DNA from: Thalassospira sp. HF15
Lineage (GTDB): Bacteria; Pseudomonadota; Alphaproteobacteria; Rhodospirillales; Thalassospiraceae
NCBI RefSeq assembly: GCF_011806525.1
Contig: NZ_JAAVKI010000008.1
Span: 186,001 to 250,000 of the forward strand
Length of the DNA stretch: 64,000 nt
Direction: 5' to 3'
Both the position numbers and the translations under genes were made by a program. Shown here one piece after another: positions 35,680-44,361 of this stretch; position 1 is the stretch's first letter; every line of letters starts with the position of its first letter. Under the pieces are notes generated by a model that saw only the letters and a list, made by a program, of their open reading frames with translations, was not told where the DNA came from and did no database searches.

Positions 35680-37011
35680 TTGGCGATCAAAAAGCGAAAG
35701 GAAGATCATTTGGATGATGAAACCCGTGGACGCCTTCGTTTCAGGCCTTTGTCCGGGGATCATGCGTCAAATGATGTTGTGATGGACGCAGAGAATAACC
35801 AGATCGGTGGCGACACCGAAGTCGGGAGCTTGCTTAAGGCGACCCGTAATGGTTTGGGGCAAACAGTCGAAGACGTTTGCCGCATGCTTCGTATTCGCAA
35901 AATTTACATCGAAGCCATCGAAAGCAGCGACTATTCGGTTCTGCCGAACGGTCCCTATGGGCTTGGCTTCGTAAAAGCATATGCTGAACATCTCGGATTG
36001 GATGGTGCGGAAATTGCGCGCCGCTTCCGTGAAGAAAGCAACGCACCTGCAGTGCGTAGTGAATTGTCCTTCCCGAAACCGGTTCAGGAAAGCCGGGTGC
36101 CGGGTGGTGCGGTTCTTCTGATTGCAGTCATGTTGGGACTGGGCGCCTATGGCGGTTGGTACTATCTGTCGAGCCAGGGCAAAACCATTGCTGACCTGGT
36201 CGATCCGTTGCCAGAACGGCTTGCAAGCTATTCGACCACGGCAACCGAAGAAGCTGAACCGCGCACGCTTGAGAACGCGGCTGACGCACAGGCTGCTGAG
36301 GCTGAGGTGGAAACACCGGCAGCAGTTATTTCCGAGCCCGTCGCATCAGTTGCCAGCGCACCGGAAAGCGTAGGCGCGGTTACGCCAGAGGCGGCGGTTG
36401 AGGAAACAACGATTTCCGAAGCCCCGGTTGAAGAGGCTGTACCTGAAGCGGCGACGGAAGTCGCGGAAGCACCGGCAGAATCGGTCGAAGCACCTGCCCT
36501 TGCCGAGGACGTTGCAGAAGCAACTCCGGAAGCTACGCCGGTTGCTGAAGAAGTGGTGACTGCCACCGAACAGCCGGCACAAGAAGCACCGGTTGTCGCC
36601 GAAGTGGCAGAAGCACCTGTTGAAGAGCAGGTCGCCGAAACACCAACTGCCCCCGCTGCGGAAGTTGCATCGGTTCCGGCTGCACCGGACGTAGATGACG
36701 CCGGTGGTGCTCGTGTCTTTGGCGCGGTCAATGTTGATAGCCGTGTAACCATCTCTGCGGTGGAAACCAGCTGGGTCCGCATCCGCGAAGAAGACGGTAA
36801 TGTCCTTCTGACCCGGATGTTGACGGCCGGTGATACCTACAAGGTTCCGAATCGTGACGGTTTGAAACTAGAAGTCGGTAATGCCGGTGCGCTGACCTAC
36901 AGCATCGATGGTGCAGAAGCCCAGCCGGTCGGCGAGTATGGCGCAGTGATTTCGGATTTCTCGCTTGATGTCGGCGATCTTGCCCAGACCGGGGAACCAA
37001 CCGTTCAATAG
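35680..37011 (+). CDS. RodZ-like helix-turn-helix membrane protein (DUF4115)
   Basis: A 443-residue bitopic protein laid out as RodZ, the MreB-binding cell-shape factor: a cytoplasmic Xre-like helix-turn-helix (about 45-120; LLKATRNGLGQTVEDVCRML, YGLGFVKAYAEHLG), one membrane span (about 142-163), a long low-complexity linker (about 187-340) almost entirely Ala, Glu, Val, Pro and Thr, and a C-terminal beta domain (about 343-435; SRVTISAVETSWVRIREEDG). The frame opens at TTG 35680 because a TAA lies at 35662; a start at ATG 35779 would also keep the helix-turn-helix. The role in shape is inferred from the family. Confidence 0.82.
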   Translation: MAIKKRKEDHLDDETRGRLRFRPLSGDHASNDVVMDAENNQIGGDTEVGSLLKATRNGLGQTVEDVCRMLRIRKIYIEAIESSDYSVLPNGPYGLGFVKAYAEHLGLDGAEIARRFREESNAPAVRSELSFPKPVQESRVPGGAVLLIAVMLGLGAYGGWYYLSSQGKTIADLVDPLPERLASYSTTATEEAEPRTLENAADAQAAEAEVETPAAVISEPVASVASAPESVGAVTPEAAVEETTISEAPVEEAVPEAATEVAEAPAESVEAPALAEDVAEATPEATPVAEEVVTATEQPAQEAPVVAEVAEAPVEEQVAETPTAPAAEVASVPAAPDVDDAGGARVFGAVNVDSRVTISAVETSWVRIREEDGNVLLTRMLTAGDTYKVPNRDGLKLEVGNAGALTYSIDGAEAQPVGEYGAVISDFSLDVGDLAQTGEPTVQ

Positions 37012-37052
37012 GTTTGGCGCAGGCTAGGCGGCGATCAAAACAGACAAATTGC

Positions 37053-37080
37053 AAAAGGCGATCCAGACGGGTCGCCTTTT
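37053..37080 (+). terminator. Intrinsic terminator after the RodZ-like gene
   Basis: Stem AAAAGGCGATCC / GGGTCGCCTTTT with an AGAC loop and one G-T pair, followed by more T residues, 42 bases after the stop. Confidence 0.87.
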
Positions 37081-37192
37081 TTCGTGACAGCTATGCGAAA
37101 TCTGGCGGAAAATCTGTTAGCGAACGGTTTCTAATCCGCGTTTGATAAGCTATATACTCCCCCAAGACATCTAAAACATTTTGGAACCGGAA

Positions 37193-38317
37193 ATGAGCGT
37201 CCGCCCATATCGCGATATTGAACGCCGCCAAAGCCGCAAAATCCGTGTCGGTGACGTGGAAGTCGGCGGGGATGCACCGATCTCGGTGCAGTCGATGACC
37301 AACACCCTGACCACCGATGTGAACGCGACAGTTGCGCAGATCCATCGGCTGGAAGAGGCGGGTGCGGATATCGTTCGTGTGTCCTGTCCGGATCAGGAAT
37401 CAACGGCAGCGCTTAAAGACATCATCAAGCAGGTGCATGTTCCGATCGTTGCCGACATCCATTTCCATTACAAACGCGCGATCGAGGCTGCCGAGGCGGG
37501 GGCTGCGTGCCTGCGCATCAACCCGGGCAATATCGGGTCGACCGACCGCGTGCGTGAAGTGGTCAAGGCGGCCAAGGATCATGGATGTTCGATGCGAATT
37601 GGCGTGAATGCCGGGTCGCTTGAAAAGGAACTTCTCGAACGCTACGGCGAACCCTGCCCGGAAGCGATGGTCGAAAGCGCGCTGAACCATGCCAAGGTTC
37701 TTGAAGATCAGGATTTCCGTGAATTCAAGATTTCGGTCAAGGCGTCCGATGTCTTCCTTGCTGTTGCGGCCTATTACGGCCTTGCCGAGGCCTGTGACTA
37801 TCCGCTGCATCTTGGCATTACCGAGGCCGGTGGCCTGCGTGGTGGTACGGTGAAATCATCCATCGGCATGGGCAACCTGCTGTGGGCCGGGATTGGGGAT
37901 ACCCTGCGTGTGTCACTGTCGGCTGATCCGGTCGAGGAAATCCATGTCGGGTTTGATATTCTGAAGTCACTTGGACTTCGCACCCGTGGTGTTCAGATCA
38001 TTTCCTGCCCGTCCTGTGCACGTCAGGGCTTTAACGTGGTTGAAACCGTTGCCGCCCTTGAAGAACGTCTGGCGCATATTTCAACCCCGATTTCGCTGTC
38101 GATTATTGGCTGTATCGTTAATGGTCCGGGCGAAGCGCGTGAAACCGATATCGGCCTGACCGGTGGCGGTGGTGGGAACCACAAGATGTATATTTCCGGG
38201 CGTCCGGATCACAATGTCAGCACGGAAAAAATGGTCGACCATATCGTTGAGTTGGTCGAAGAACGTGCGGCCAAGATCGAAGCCGAAGAAGCCGCCAAGA
38301 AAACCGCGGCGGAATAG
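37193..38317 (+). CDS. ispG: 4-Hydroxy-3-methylbut-2-enyl diphosphate synthase (GcpE)
   Basis: Iron-sulfur enzyme of the MEP isoprenoid pathway, turning MEcPP into HMBPP. The 374-residue protein has a TIM barrel ([34 protein letters not shown]) and a C-terminal cluster domain with the cysteines in [16 protein letters not shown] and [11 protein letters not shown], which hold the 4Fe-4S cluster. ATG 37193 ([12 protein letters not shown]) is preferred to an in-frame TTG at 37181. It is followed by its own terminator. RodZ-like then ispG then hisS is a common proteobacterial order. Confidence 0.96.
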   Translation: MSVRPYRDIERRQSRKIRVGDVEVGGDAPISVQSMTNTLTTDVNATVAQIHRLEEAGADIVRVSCPDQESTAALKDIIKQVHVPIVADIHFHYKRAIEAAEAGAACLRINPGNIGSTDRVREVVKAAKDHGCSMRIGVNAGSLEKELLERYGEPCPEAMVESALNHAKVLEDQDFREFKISVKASDVFLAVAAYYGLAEACDYPLHLGITEAGGLRGGTVKSSIGMGNLLWAGIGDTLRVSLSADPVEEIHVGFDILKSLGLRTRGVQIISCPSCARQGFNVVETVAALEERLAHISTPISLSIIGCIVNGPGEARETDIGLTGGGGGNHKMYISGRPDHNVSTEKMVDHIVELVEERAAKIEAEEAAKKTAAE

Positions 38318-38340
38318 CTAGGCAGTATTGACTAATTTTG

Positions 38341-38365
38341 GCTTTCCGCCACACCGGCGGAAAGC
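38341..38365 (+). terminator. Terminator hairpin after ispG
   Basis: Perfect 10-bp stem GCTTTCCGCC / GGCGGAAAGC with an ACACC loop, then TATTTTC, 23 bases after the ispG stop. Confidence 0.75.
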
Positions 38366-38445
38366 TATTTTCATGTTCGCATGTGTTTGCGCCCATTGAT
38401 GTTTCGCGCAAATATCTGGAATTCAAGTTAGATCGGAGACCCAAA

Positions 38446-39687
38446 GTGGCATCGCTTCAACCCGTCCGTGGCACGCACGACCTTCTGCCGGAACAGAACC
38501 GTCTGCAGGATTACATCGCGAATACCGCACGCGAAATCGGCGAGTTGTATGGCTACCATCGGATGACCACGCCGATCTTCGAATTTACCGAGGTCTTCGC
38601 CCGCACCCTTGGCGACACATCCGATGTCGTGACTAAGGAGATGTACACCTTTGAAGATCGCGGTGGCGAACAGATCACGCTGCGTCCCGAAGGAACGGCC
38701 GGTATCGCGCGTGCCTATATTTCCAATGGCATGCAGCAGATGTCCCCGGTCAAGGTCAGCTATTATGGCCCGATGTTCCGCTATGAACGCCCGCAAAAAG
38801 GCCGTCAGCGTCAGTTCCACCAGATCGGTGCGGAACTGCTGGGCGTCGAACAGGTTGCTGGCGATATCGAGATGATCGGTTATGGCGCGCATATCCTCAA
38901 GGCGCTTGGTCTTTGGGACAGCATCACGCTGGAACTCAACACCCTTGGTGATCCTGAAAGTCGTGCGGCATATCGCGATGTGCTGGTCGATTACTTCAAG
39001 GGCCACTTTGACAAACTGTCCGAAGACAGCCGGGCTCGGCTTGAAAAGAACCCGCTGCGGATCCTTGATTCCAAGGATGAAGGTGACCGCGAACTGGTGG
39101 CCAATGCACCACTATTTGCCGAATACCTCAACGAACATTCCAAGGAATTCTTCAAGGGCCTGACAGAGGGGCTTGGTGATATCGGCATCAGCTATGAACT
39201 GAACCCGCGTCTGGTGCGTGGTCTGGATTATTACTGCCACACCTGTTTCGAGTTCACCACCAACACCCTTGGTGCCCAGGGCACGGTTATGGCCGGTGGT
39301 CGATATGACGGGCTGATTTCGACCATGGGTGGTCCGCAGACGGCCGGCGTGGGCTGGGCAGCTGGTGTTGAACGCCTGGCCCTGATGGTTGGCGCAGCAC
39401 CGGCTGGTGCGCGCCCGGTGGCGCTTGTTCCGATGGGCGATGCTGCCGAAGCCAAATGTCGTGCCCTTGCGCAGACCCTGCGCGAAGCAGGCGTCTCGGT
39501 TGAGCTTGGTTATTCAGGTAATATGAAAAAGCGCCTGAAGCGTGCCGACAAGGCAAACGCCAAACTGGCGGTGATCCTTGGCGATGATGAACTGGCCAAT
39601 GGTGTTGCCCAGTTGCGTGACCTTGATAGTGGCGAGCAACAGGAAGTGGCACTCGACCAACTGGCTGATGTGATCGGCAAGAAGTGA
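38446..39687 (+). CDS. hisS: Histidyl-tRNA synthetase
   Basis: Charges tRNA-His in the cytoplasm. The 413-residue class II synthetase has LQPVRGTHDLLPEQ at the N-terminus, motif 2 MFRYERPQKGRQRQFHQIG, the histidine-binding LVRGLDYYCHTCFEF and motif 3 GVGWAAGVERLAL, then the anticodon-binding domain (about 320-413). The start is GTG at 38446 with CGGAGA eight bases upstream; the frame is open to 38338 but family homology begins at VASLQPV. It is followed by hemA with a 7-base gap. Confidence 0.96.
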   Translation: MASLQPVRGTHDLLPEQNRLQDYIANTAREIGELYGYHRMTTPIFEFTEVFARTLGDTSDVVTKEMYTFEDRGGEQITLRPEGTAGIARAYISNGMQQMSPVKVSYYGPMFRYERPQKGRQRQFHQIGAELLGVEQVAGDIEMIGYGAHILKALGLWDSITLELNTLGDPESRAAYRDVLVDYFKGHFDKLSEDSRARLEKNPLRILDSKDEGDRELVANAPLFAEYLNEHSKEFFKGLTEGLGDIGISYELNPRLVRGLDYYCHTCFEFTTNTLGAQGTVMAGGRYDGLISTMGGPQTAGVGWAAGVERLALMVGAAPAGARPVALVPMGDAAEAKCRALAQTLREAGVSVELGYSGNMKKRLKRADKANAKLAVILGDDELANGVAQLRDLDSGEQQEVALDQLADVIGKK

Positions 39688-39694
39688 GAATGGT

Positions 39695-41041
39695 GTGACA
39701 GACGGGATTTCGCATGAGGATGCCGGGGATTGGCCGCTGGATCGCCTGATGGTGATCGGCACCAATCATAGGCGCTCCAGCGAGGATACCCGTGACCGTC
39801 TGTTCATCGACGAAGCCCGGTTGCCGCAATTTCTTGCTGTAATCGAGCAAGCCCGTCTCGGGCAGGCGGTTGTTGTTTCGACCTGCAATCGCACCGAAAT
39901 TCATCTGCTGGCGTCAGAGGCTGAACGTGGGCGCGAACGCCTGATTGATCTGATGTCGCTTTGGGCCGATCTGGATCGTGACCAGCTCGCGAGCGAACTT
40001 TACATCCGGTCTGGCCGGGATGCGTTGCGCCATATGTTTGCCGTCTCGGCGTCGCTCGATAGTCTGGTGATTGGCGAGCCGGAGGTCTTTGGCCAGGTCA
40101 AGGACGCCCATCGCATTGCCAGACGGCATAACCTTGTCGGGCGTGAGTTGGAACTGGTCTATCAGACCGCCTATGGCATTGCCAAAAAGGTCCGCAATCA
40201 GACCGGGATCGGTCAGGGGGCCGTATCTATTGCCGCCGCGGCGCAATCGGTTGCGCGTGATCTGCATGGTGATCTTGGCGACTGTACGCTGCTTGTCGCA
40301 GGCGCAGGCGACATGGGCGAATTGATCGCTGCATCGCTTGCGGAACGTGGCATTGGCCGCATTCTGGTAACAGACAGGCTGACCGCGCGTGCCCGTCTGG
40401 TTGCAAGGCGACTGGATTGTCACTGGTCTGAGATCGATGATCTTGACCGCCTTATGGCCGAGGCAGATTTGGTTCTGACGGCTGGCGGATCGCGGCGTTA
40501 CATGATCGACAAGGATCGTGCCTTGGCGGCGGTCAAACGCCGTCGGTTCCGCCCGGTCCTGATGATTGATACCGCAGTACCCGGTGACATTGACCCGCAA
40601 GTCGACGAGATTGACGAGGTGTTCTTTTACCGGATCGAAGATCTGGAAAAGATTGCAGCAGAAGGGCGCGGTGGTCGCGAAGAAAAAGCCGATCAGGCCT
40701 GGGCGCTGATCGAGGCAGAGCTTGACAACTTTGTCCGTGATCGCGCACAGCGCGCCGCTGTTCCGGCGATTGCCGATCTGCGTAAACGGTTCGAAGCTGT
40801 GCGGGCTGATGCGCTCAGTGAAAGTCAGGGTGATGCCGAAAAGGCGACCCGGCTTTTGATCAATCGCCTTTTGCATGCGCCAACACAGGCATTGAAAGAT
40901 TTGGCGACGACAACAGACGGTGCAGGCACCGTGGAATGGGTTAAGGCCCAGAAACTGTTGGCGCGTCTGTTTGAACTTGAAGACAAGCCGCATGGGACCG
41001 ATAACGCGCCCAGCGACCCTGAACAGGAGAATAAAGAGTGA
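39695..41041 (+). CDS. hemA: Glutamyl-tRNA reductase
   Basis: First enzyme of the C5 haem pathway: reduces glutamyl-tRNA to glutamate-1-semialdehyde. The 448-residue protein has the catalytic Cys64 in [40 protein letters not shown], a NADPH-binding domain ([21 protein letters not shown]) and a helical dimerisation domain. The start is GTG at 39695. Its presence is notable because many alphaproteobacteria (Rhizobiales, Rhodobacterales) use 5-aminolevulinate synthase instead; the C5 route is less usual in the class. Its TGA overlaps the prfA start by four bases. Confidence 0.95.
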   Translation: MTDGISHEDAGDWPLDRLMVIGTNHRRSSEDTRDRLFIDEARLPQFLAVIEQARLGQAVVVSTCNRTEIHLLASEAERGRERLIDLMSLWADLDRDQLASELYIRSGRDALRHMFAVSASLDSLVIGEPEVFGQVKDAHRIARRHNLVGRELELVYQTAYGIAKKVRNQTGIGQGAVSIAAAAQSVARDLHGDLGDCTLLVAGAGDMGELIAASLAERGIGRILVTDRLTARARLVARRLDCHWSEIDDLDRLMAEADLVLTAGGSRRYMIDKDRALAAVKRRRFRPVLMIDTAVPGDIDPQVDEIDEVFFYRIEDLEKIAAEGRGGREEKADQAWALIEAELDNFVRDRAQRAAVPAIADLRKRFEAVRADALSESQGDAEKATRLLINRLLHAPTQALKDLATTTDGAGTVEWVKAQKLLARLFELEDKPHGTDNAPSDPEQENKE

Positions 41042-42120
41042 GTTTGGACCTTGGGAAACTCGAAGGCGTTACACGCCGGTTCGACGAACTCAACGCGCTT
41101 CTTTCAAGCGGGGAGCTTGACGGCGAAGGCTTTTCCAAGCTGTCGCGCGAACATGCCGAACTGGCCCCGGTGGTCGAGGCGATTGAAGCCTATAAGAAGC
41201 TTTTGAACGACCTGAAGGAAGCCGAGGAAATTCTGGCGGACGCGGATGGTGATCGCGATATGCGCGAAATGGCCGAAGCTGAAAAATACGACATTCAGGA
41301 AAAGCTGCCCGAGGCAGAGCGTCAGATGAAACTGATGCTGATCCCCAAAGACAGTGCAGATACCAAAAACGCCATCCTTGAAATTCGCGCCGGCACCGGT
41401 GGCGAAGAAGCCGCCCTGTTTGCTGCCGATCTTTATCGTATGTATCAGCGCTATGCCGAAGGCCGTGGCTGGAAGTTTGAACAGATGGATGCCAGCGAAA
41501 ACGACCTTGGCGGTTTCAAGGAAGTGATTGTCAACGTTTCTGGAACGGACGTGTTTGCCCGCCTGAAATTTGAAAGTGGCGTGCATCGCGTTCAACGTGT
41601 GCCGGTGACGGAGGGTGGTGGTCGTATTCATACATCCGCCGCAACCGTGGCCGTGCTGCCGGAAGCCGAAGATGTCGATATCAAGATCGATCCCAAGGAT
41701 CTGCGTATTGATACCTATCGCTCCCAGGGGGCGGGTGGTCAGCACGTCAACACCACCGACAGTGCCGTGCGTATTACCCATATTCCAACCGGTGTGGTCG
41801 CGGCCAGCCAGGAAGCGAAGTCGCAGCACAAGAACAAAGAAAAAGCGATGAAAATGCTGATGTCGCGTCTTTATGATCAGGAACGCGAAAGCAAGGACAG
41901 CGAACGCGCGGCGGACCGTAAATCACAGGTCGGGTCGGGGGATCGTTCCGAGCGCATTCGCACTTATAACTTCCCGCAAGGGCGAGTGTCGGATCATCGC
42001 ATTAACCTGACACTTTATCGCCTGGATGATTTCATCGCCGGTGGTCCTGCGGTTGATGAAATGATCGATGCGCTGATCGCCGAGGAGCAGGCGCAAAAGC
42101 TTGCCGAGATTGAAAGCTGA
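41038..42120 (+). CDS. prfA: Peptide chain release factor 1
   Basis: Ends translation at UAA and UAG. The 360-residue protein has the peptidyl-hydrolysis GGQ motif at residues 233-235 ([14 protein letters not shown]) and the codon-reading tripeptide Pro-Val-Thr at 189-191, the PxT form that marks RF1 rather than RF2. GTG start at 41038 lies inside the last codons of hemA (GTGA overlap), so translational coupling is likely. prmC starts two bases after its stop. Confidence 0.97.
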   Translation: MSLDLGKLEGVTRRFDELNALLSSGELDGEGFSKLSREHAELAPVVEAIEAYKKLLNDLKEAEEILADADGDRDMREMAEAEKYDIQEKLPEAERQMKLMLIPKDSADTKNAILEIRAGTGGEEAALFAADLYRMYQRYAEGRGWKFEQMDASENDLGGFKEVIVNVSGTDVFARLKFESGVHRVQRVPVTEGGGRIHTSAATVAVLPEAEDVDIKIDPKDLRIDTYRSQGAGGQHVNTTDSAVRITHIPTGVVAASQEAKSQHKNKEKAMKMLMSRLYDQERESKDSERAADRKSQVGSGDRSERIRTYNFPQGRVSDHRINLTLYRLDDFIAGGPAVDEMIDALIAEEQAQKLAEIES

Positions 42121-42122
42121 TT

Positions 42123-43025
42123 ATGTCTTCTGACACGTCATCAACCCTTGGCGCCCTGATGGCCGAGGCCGTTTCGGCCTTGACGGACGCGGGTATTGAA
42201 AACGCGCGGATGGATGCGCGCATTCTGCTGGCACGTGCTGCGGGTGTTGATGGCGGTCGGATCAGTGCGTGGCCCGAAGATGGTGTTGCCACAGACAAGG
42301 CAGAGATGTTCCGCGATATGATCGCGCGCCGCATCGGGCATGAGCCAATCGGTCGTATTCTGGGCGAGCGTGATTTTTGGCGCCATACTTTCAAGCTGTC
42401 GCCCGAAACGTTGGAGCCGCGCCCGGACAGCGAAACACTGGTCGAATGGGCGATTGATTTTCTTGAGGATGCTGACGCCCCAAGGATTGTTGATTTCGGT
42501 ACCGGCACGGGTTGCCTGTTGTTGTCCGCGATTGGTGATTTGCCCGGGTCGACTGGAATAGGACTTGATCTAAGCGAAGGGGCCGTGGCCTGCGCAAGGG
42601 AAAACGCACGTTTGCTTGAGCTTGAAGATCAAGTCGAATTTCGTGTTTCTGATTGGGATAGCGCACTTGGTGATGCAGATCGGGCTGAGGGGTTTGATCT
42701 TGTCATGTCCAACCCGCCCTACATCACCGCAGACGAGATGAATACGCTATCGCCAGAGGTGCAGAAATTTGATCCCCGTCTTGCCTTAACCGATGAAGGC
42801 GATGGACTGGCCGCATACCGCGCCTTGTCAAAAATTGCATTTGATCTGGCAAAGCCCGGCGGGTTTGTCATTTACGAGATCGGTCGCGGTCAGGAAAACG
42901 ATGTTGGCCAGTTGCTGATCGAGGCCGGTTTTGTCGGGGTTGAATACCGGGAAGATCTGAATGGAATTGTCCGTTGCGTCGCAGCAAAGAAAACCCGTTG
43001 TTCGGTCGGGCGGTGCATAATCTGA
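42123..43025 (+). CDS. prmC: Release factor glutamine methyltransferase
   Basis: Methylates the Gln of the GGQ motif in release factors, including the RF1 encoded immediately upstream. The 300-residue protein has an N-terminal helical substrate-binding domain, motif I IVDFGTGTGCLLLSA, and the catalytic NPPY tetrapeptide at 187-190 (VMSNPPYITADEM). It is coupled with prfA (two-base gap). The last 20 residues (after IVRCVAAKK) are basic and look poorly conserved. Confidence 0.96.
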   Translation: MSSDTSSTLGALMAEAVSALTDAGIENARMDARILLARAAGVDGGRISAWPEDGVATDKAEMFRDMIARRIGHEPIGRILGERDFWRHTFKLSPETLEPRPDSETLVEWAIDFLEDADAPRIVDFGTGTGCLLLSAIGDLPGSTGIGLDLSEGAVACARENARLLELEDQVEFRVSDWDSALGDADRAEGFDLVMSNPPYITADEMNTLSPEVQKFDPRLALTDEGDGLAAYRALSKIAFDLAKPGGFVIYEIGRGQENDVGQLLIEAGFVGVEYREDLNGIVRCVAAKKTRCSVGRCII

Positions 43026-43314
43026 TAAATCCGTGCCTGTGATGTAAAAAAAGCATCCGGGAGTGAAAAAAACAGTTGGAATAAGGCGCCAAGCCATATA
43101 GGTTGAATTGAACGGGCCGGGTGCCCGACGCGCTTATGAAAGCGCCGTGTTCCCCTGTAAACAGTCAGCAATCTCCGTTCCTTTCAAGGTTCCCGGCAGG
43201 TTTGTATTAATGCCGTGATGGGCGCTGTTTAGCGGGAAATATGTTTTTCAGACGGAGTGGTTCCGGGGCCGATGATGCCGCCGGATTGTCCTTCAACACC
43301 AAAGTCATGTTGAT

Positions 43315-44076
43315 ATGAGAAATAACAATAAACGTCCGCGCGGACGGCAACAGTCTAATAAACGTCCAGTAAATCCAAAATTCCAGAATTTTGACAGCAA
43401 TGGGCCGGACGGCCGCGTACGCGGCAATGCCCAGCAGGTCTATGAGAAATACGTTTCTCTGGCAAAAGACTGCACCGATGATCCTGTGCTGGCTGAAAAC
43501 TATTATCAGCACGCAGAGCATTATCAGCGCATCCTTCAGGCCGCCCAGGAATGGGAAAATCAGCGTCGGGAAGAACGCGGCGATAACAATCGCCAGCGTA
43601 ACAACCGTGGTCGTGATGACCGCAACGACGCCCAGTCAAATCAGAACGACGACCAGCAGGGTGACACCAGCGAAAACGCAGAAAATGCGTCAAACAATGC
43701 TGATGACAACACCCCGGTAGAAGCAGACAAAAATGCTGCTGAAACGTCAGAAGATGATGGTGGCAAGCCAAAACGCGCTCCGCGTGCCCGTCGTTCGGAT
43801 GCACGGGGAACGGGTCGTGGGCGTCCTCGGAAATCCGATGATGCCGCCCCGGATGAAGCTGCAACGGCAGACGCATCTGGCGATGACGCGTCGGCAAATG
43901 CCGATAGCGGCGATCAGGGCGAAGATGGCGAAAAGAAAACGCGCCGCGCGGCAAGCGGTTCTGCGCGCACTCGCGGTCGCCATCCGACGGCACGTCGTGG
44001 TCGCAGCCGTGCAGCCGGGCGTGATGACGAAGAAGGTGCTACTTCTGACGAAGGGTCCGAACCGGTTTCGGCCTGA
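43315..44076 (+). CDS. DUF4167 family RNA-binding-like protein
   Basis: A 253-residue highly charged protein. The conserved DUF4167 domain occupies about the first 80 residues (RGNAQQVYEKYVSLAKDC and ENYYQHAEHYQRIL). The remainder is disordered, rich in Asn, Asp and Glu at first and Arg/Gly/Ala at the end (RRGRSRAAGR). Genes of this family lie beside prmC and clpB in many alphaproteobacteria. Function is unknown; the basic RG-rich tail would suit nucleic-acid binding. The 289-base upstream gap suggests its own promoter. Confidence 0.9.
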   Translation: MRNNNKRPRGRQQSNKRPVNPKFQNFDSNGPDGRVRGNAQQVYEKYVSLAKDCTDDPVLAENYYQHAEHYQRILQAAQEWENQRREERGDNNRQRNNRGRDDRNDAQSNQNDDQQGDTSENAENASNNADDNTPVEADKNAAETSEDDGGKPKRAPRARRSDARGTGRGRPRKSDDAAPDEAATADASGDDASANADSGDQGEDGEKKTRRAASGSARTRGRHPTARRGRSRAAGRDDEEGATSDEGSEPVSA

Positions 44077-44106
44077 TCCGATCAGAAATGGTCTTTCAGC
44101 ATGACA

Positions 44107-44141
44107 AACACCCCCGCAGGCGGACCGCCTGTGGGGGTGTT
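44107..44141 (+). terminator. Intrinsic terminator after the DUF4167 gene
   Basis: Long stem AACACCCCC plus CAGGC paired with GCCTG plus GGGGGTGTT, GGACC loop, followed by GTCGTTTTG, 30 bases past the stop. Confidence 0.82.
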
Positions 44142-44361
44142 GTCGTTTTGAACAGTTTTGAAAACTGGGTCATTCCCCCAAAGACGCAGTGCTTTAATCG
44201 ATGCGAAATTGTATAAGCGTATAATTGATTATTCCGTGCAATCTTTGATTATGGGTTGTGTGGGTTCTGGGACAAAATACACATAAAACTGTGAAACCAA
44301 AGATCGGTATAAACCAGCCGACGTCATTTCACAGTACAAGCGCATTCTCGGGGAGTATTAG

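Noticed and set aside
36228-36782. 184-codon Ser/Ala/Thr-rich minus-strand frame
   Set aside because: A by-product of the repetitive Ala/Glu/Val codons of the RodZ-like linker read in reverse.
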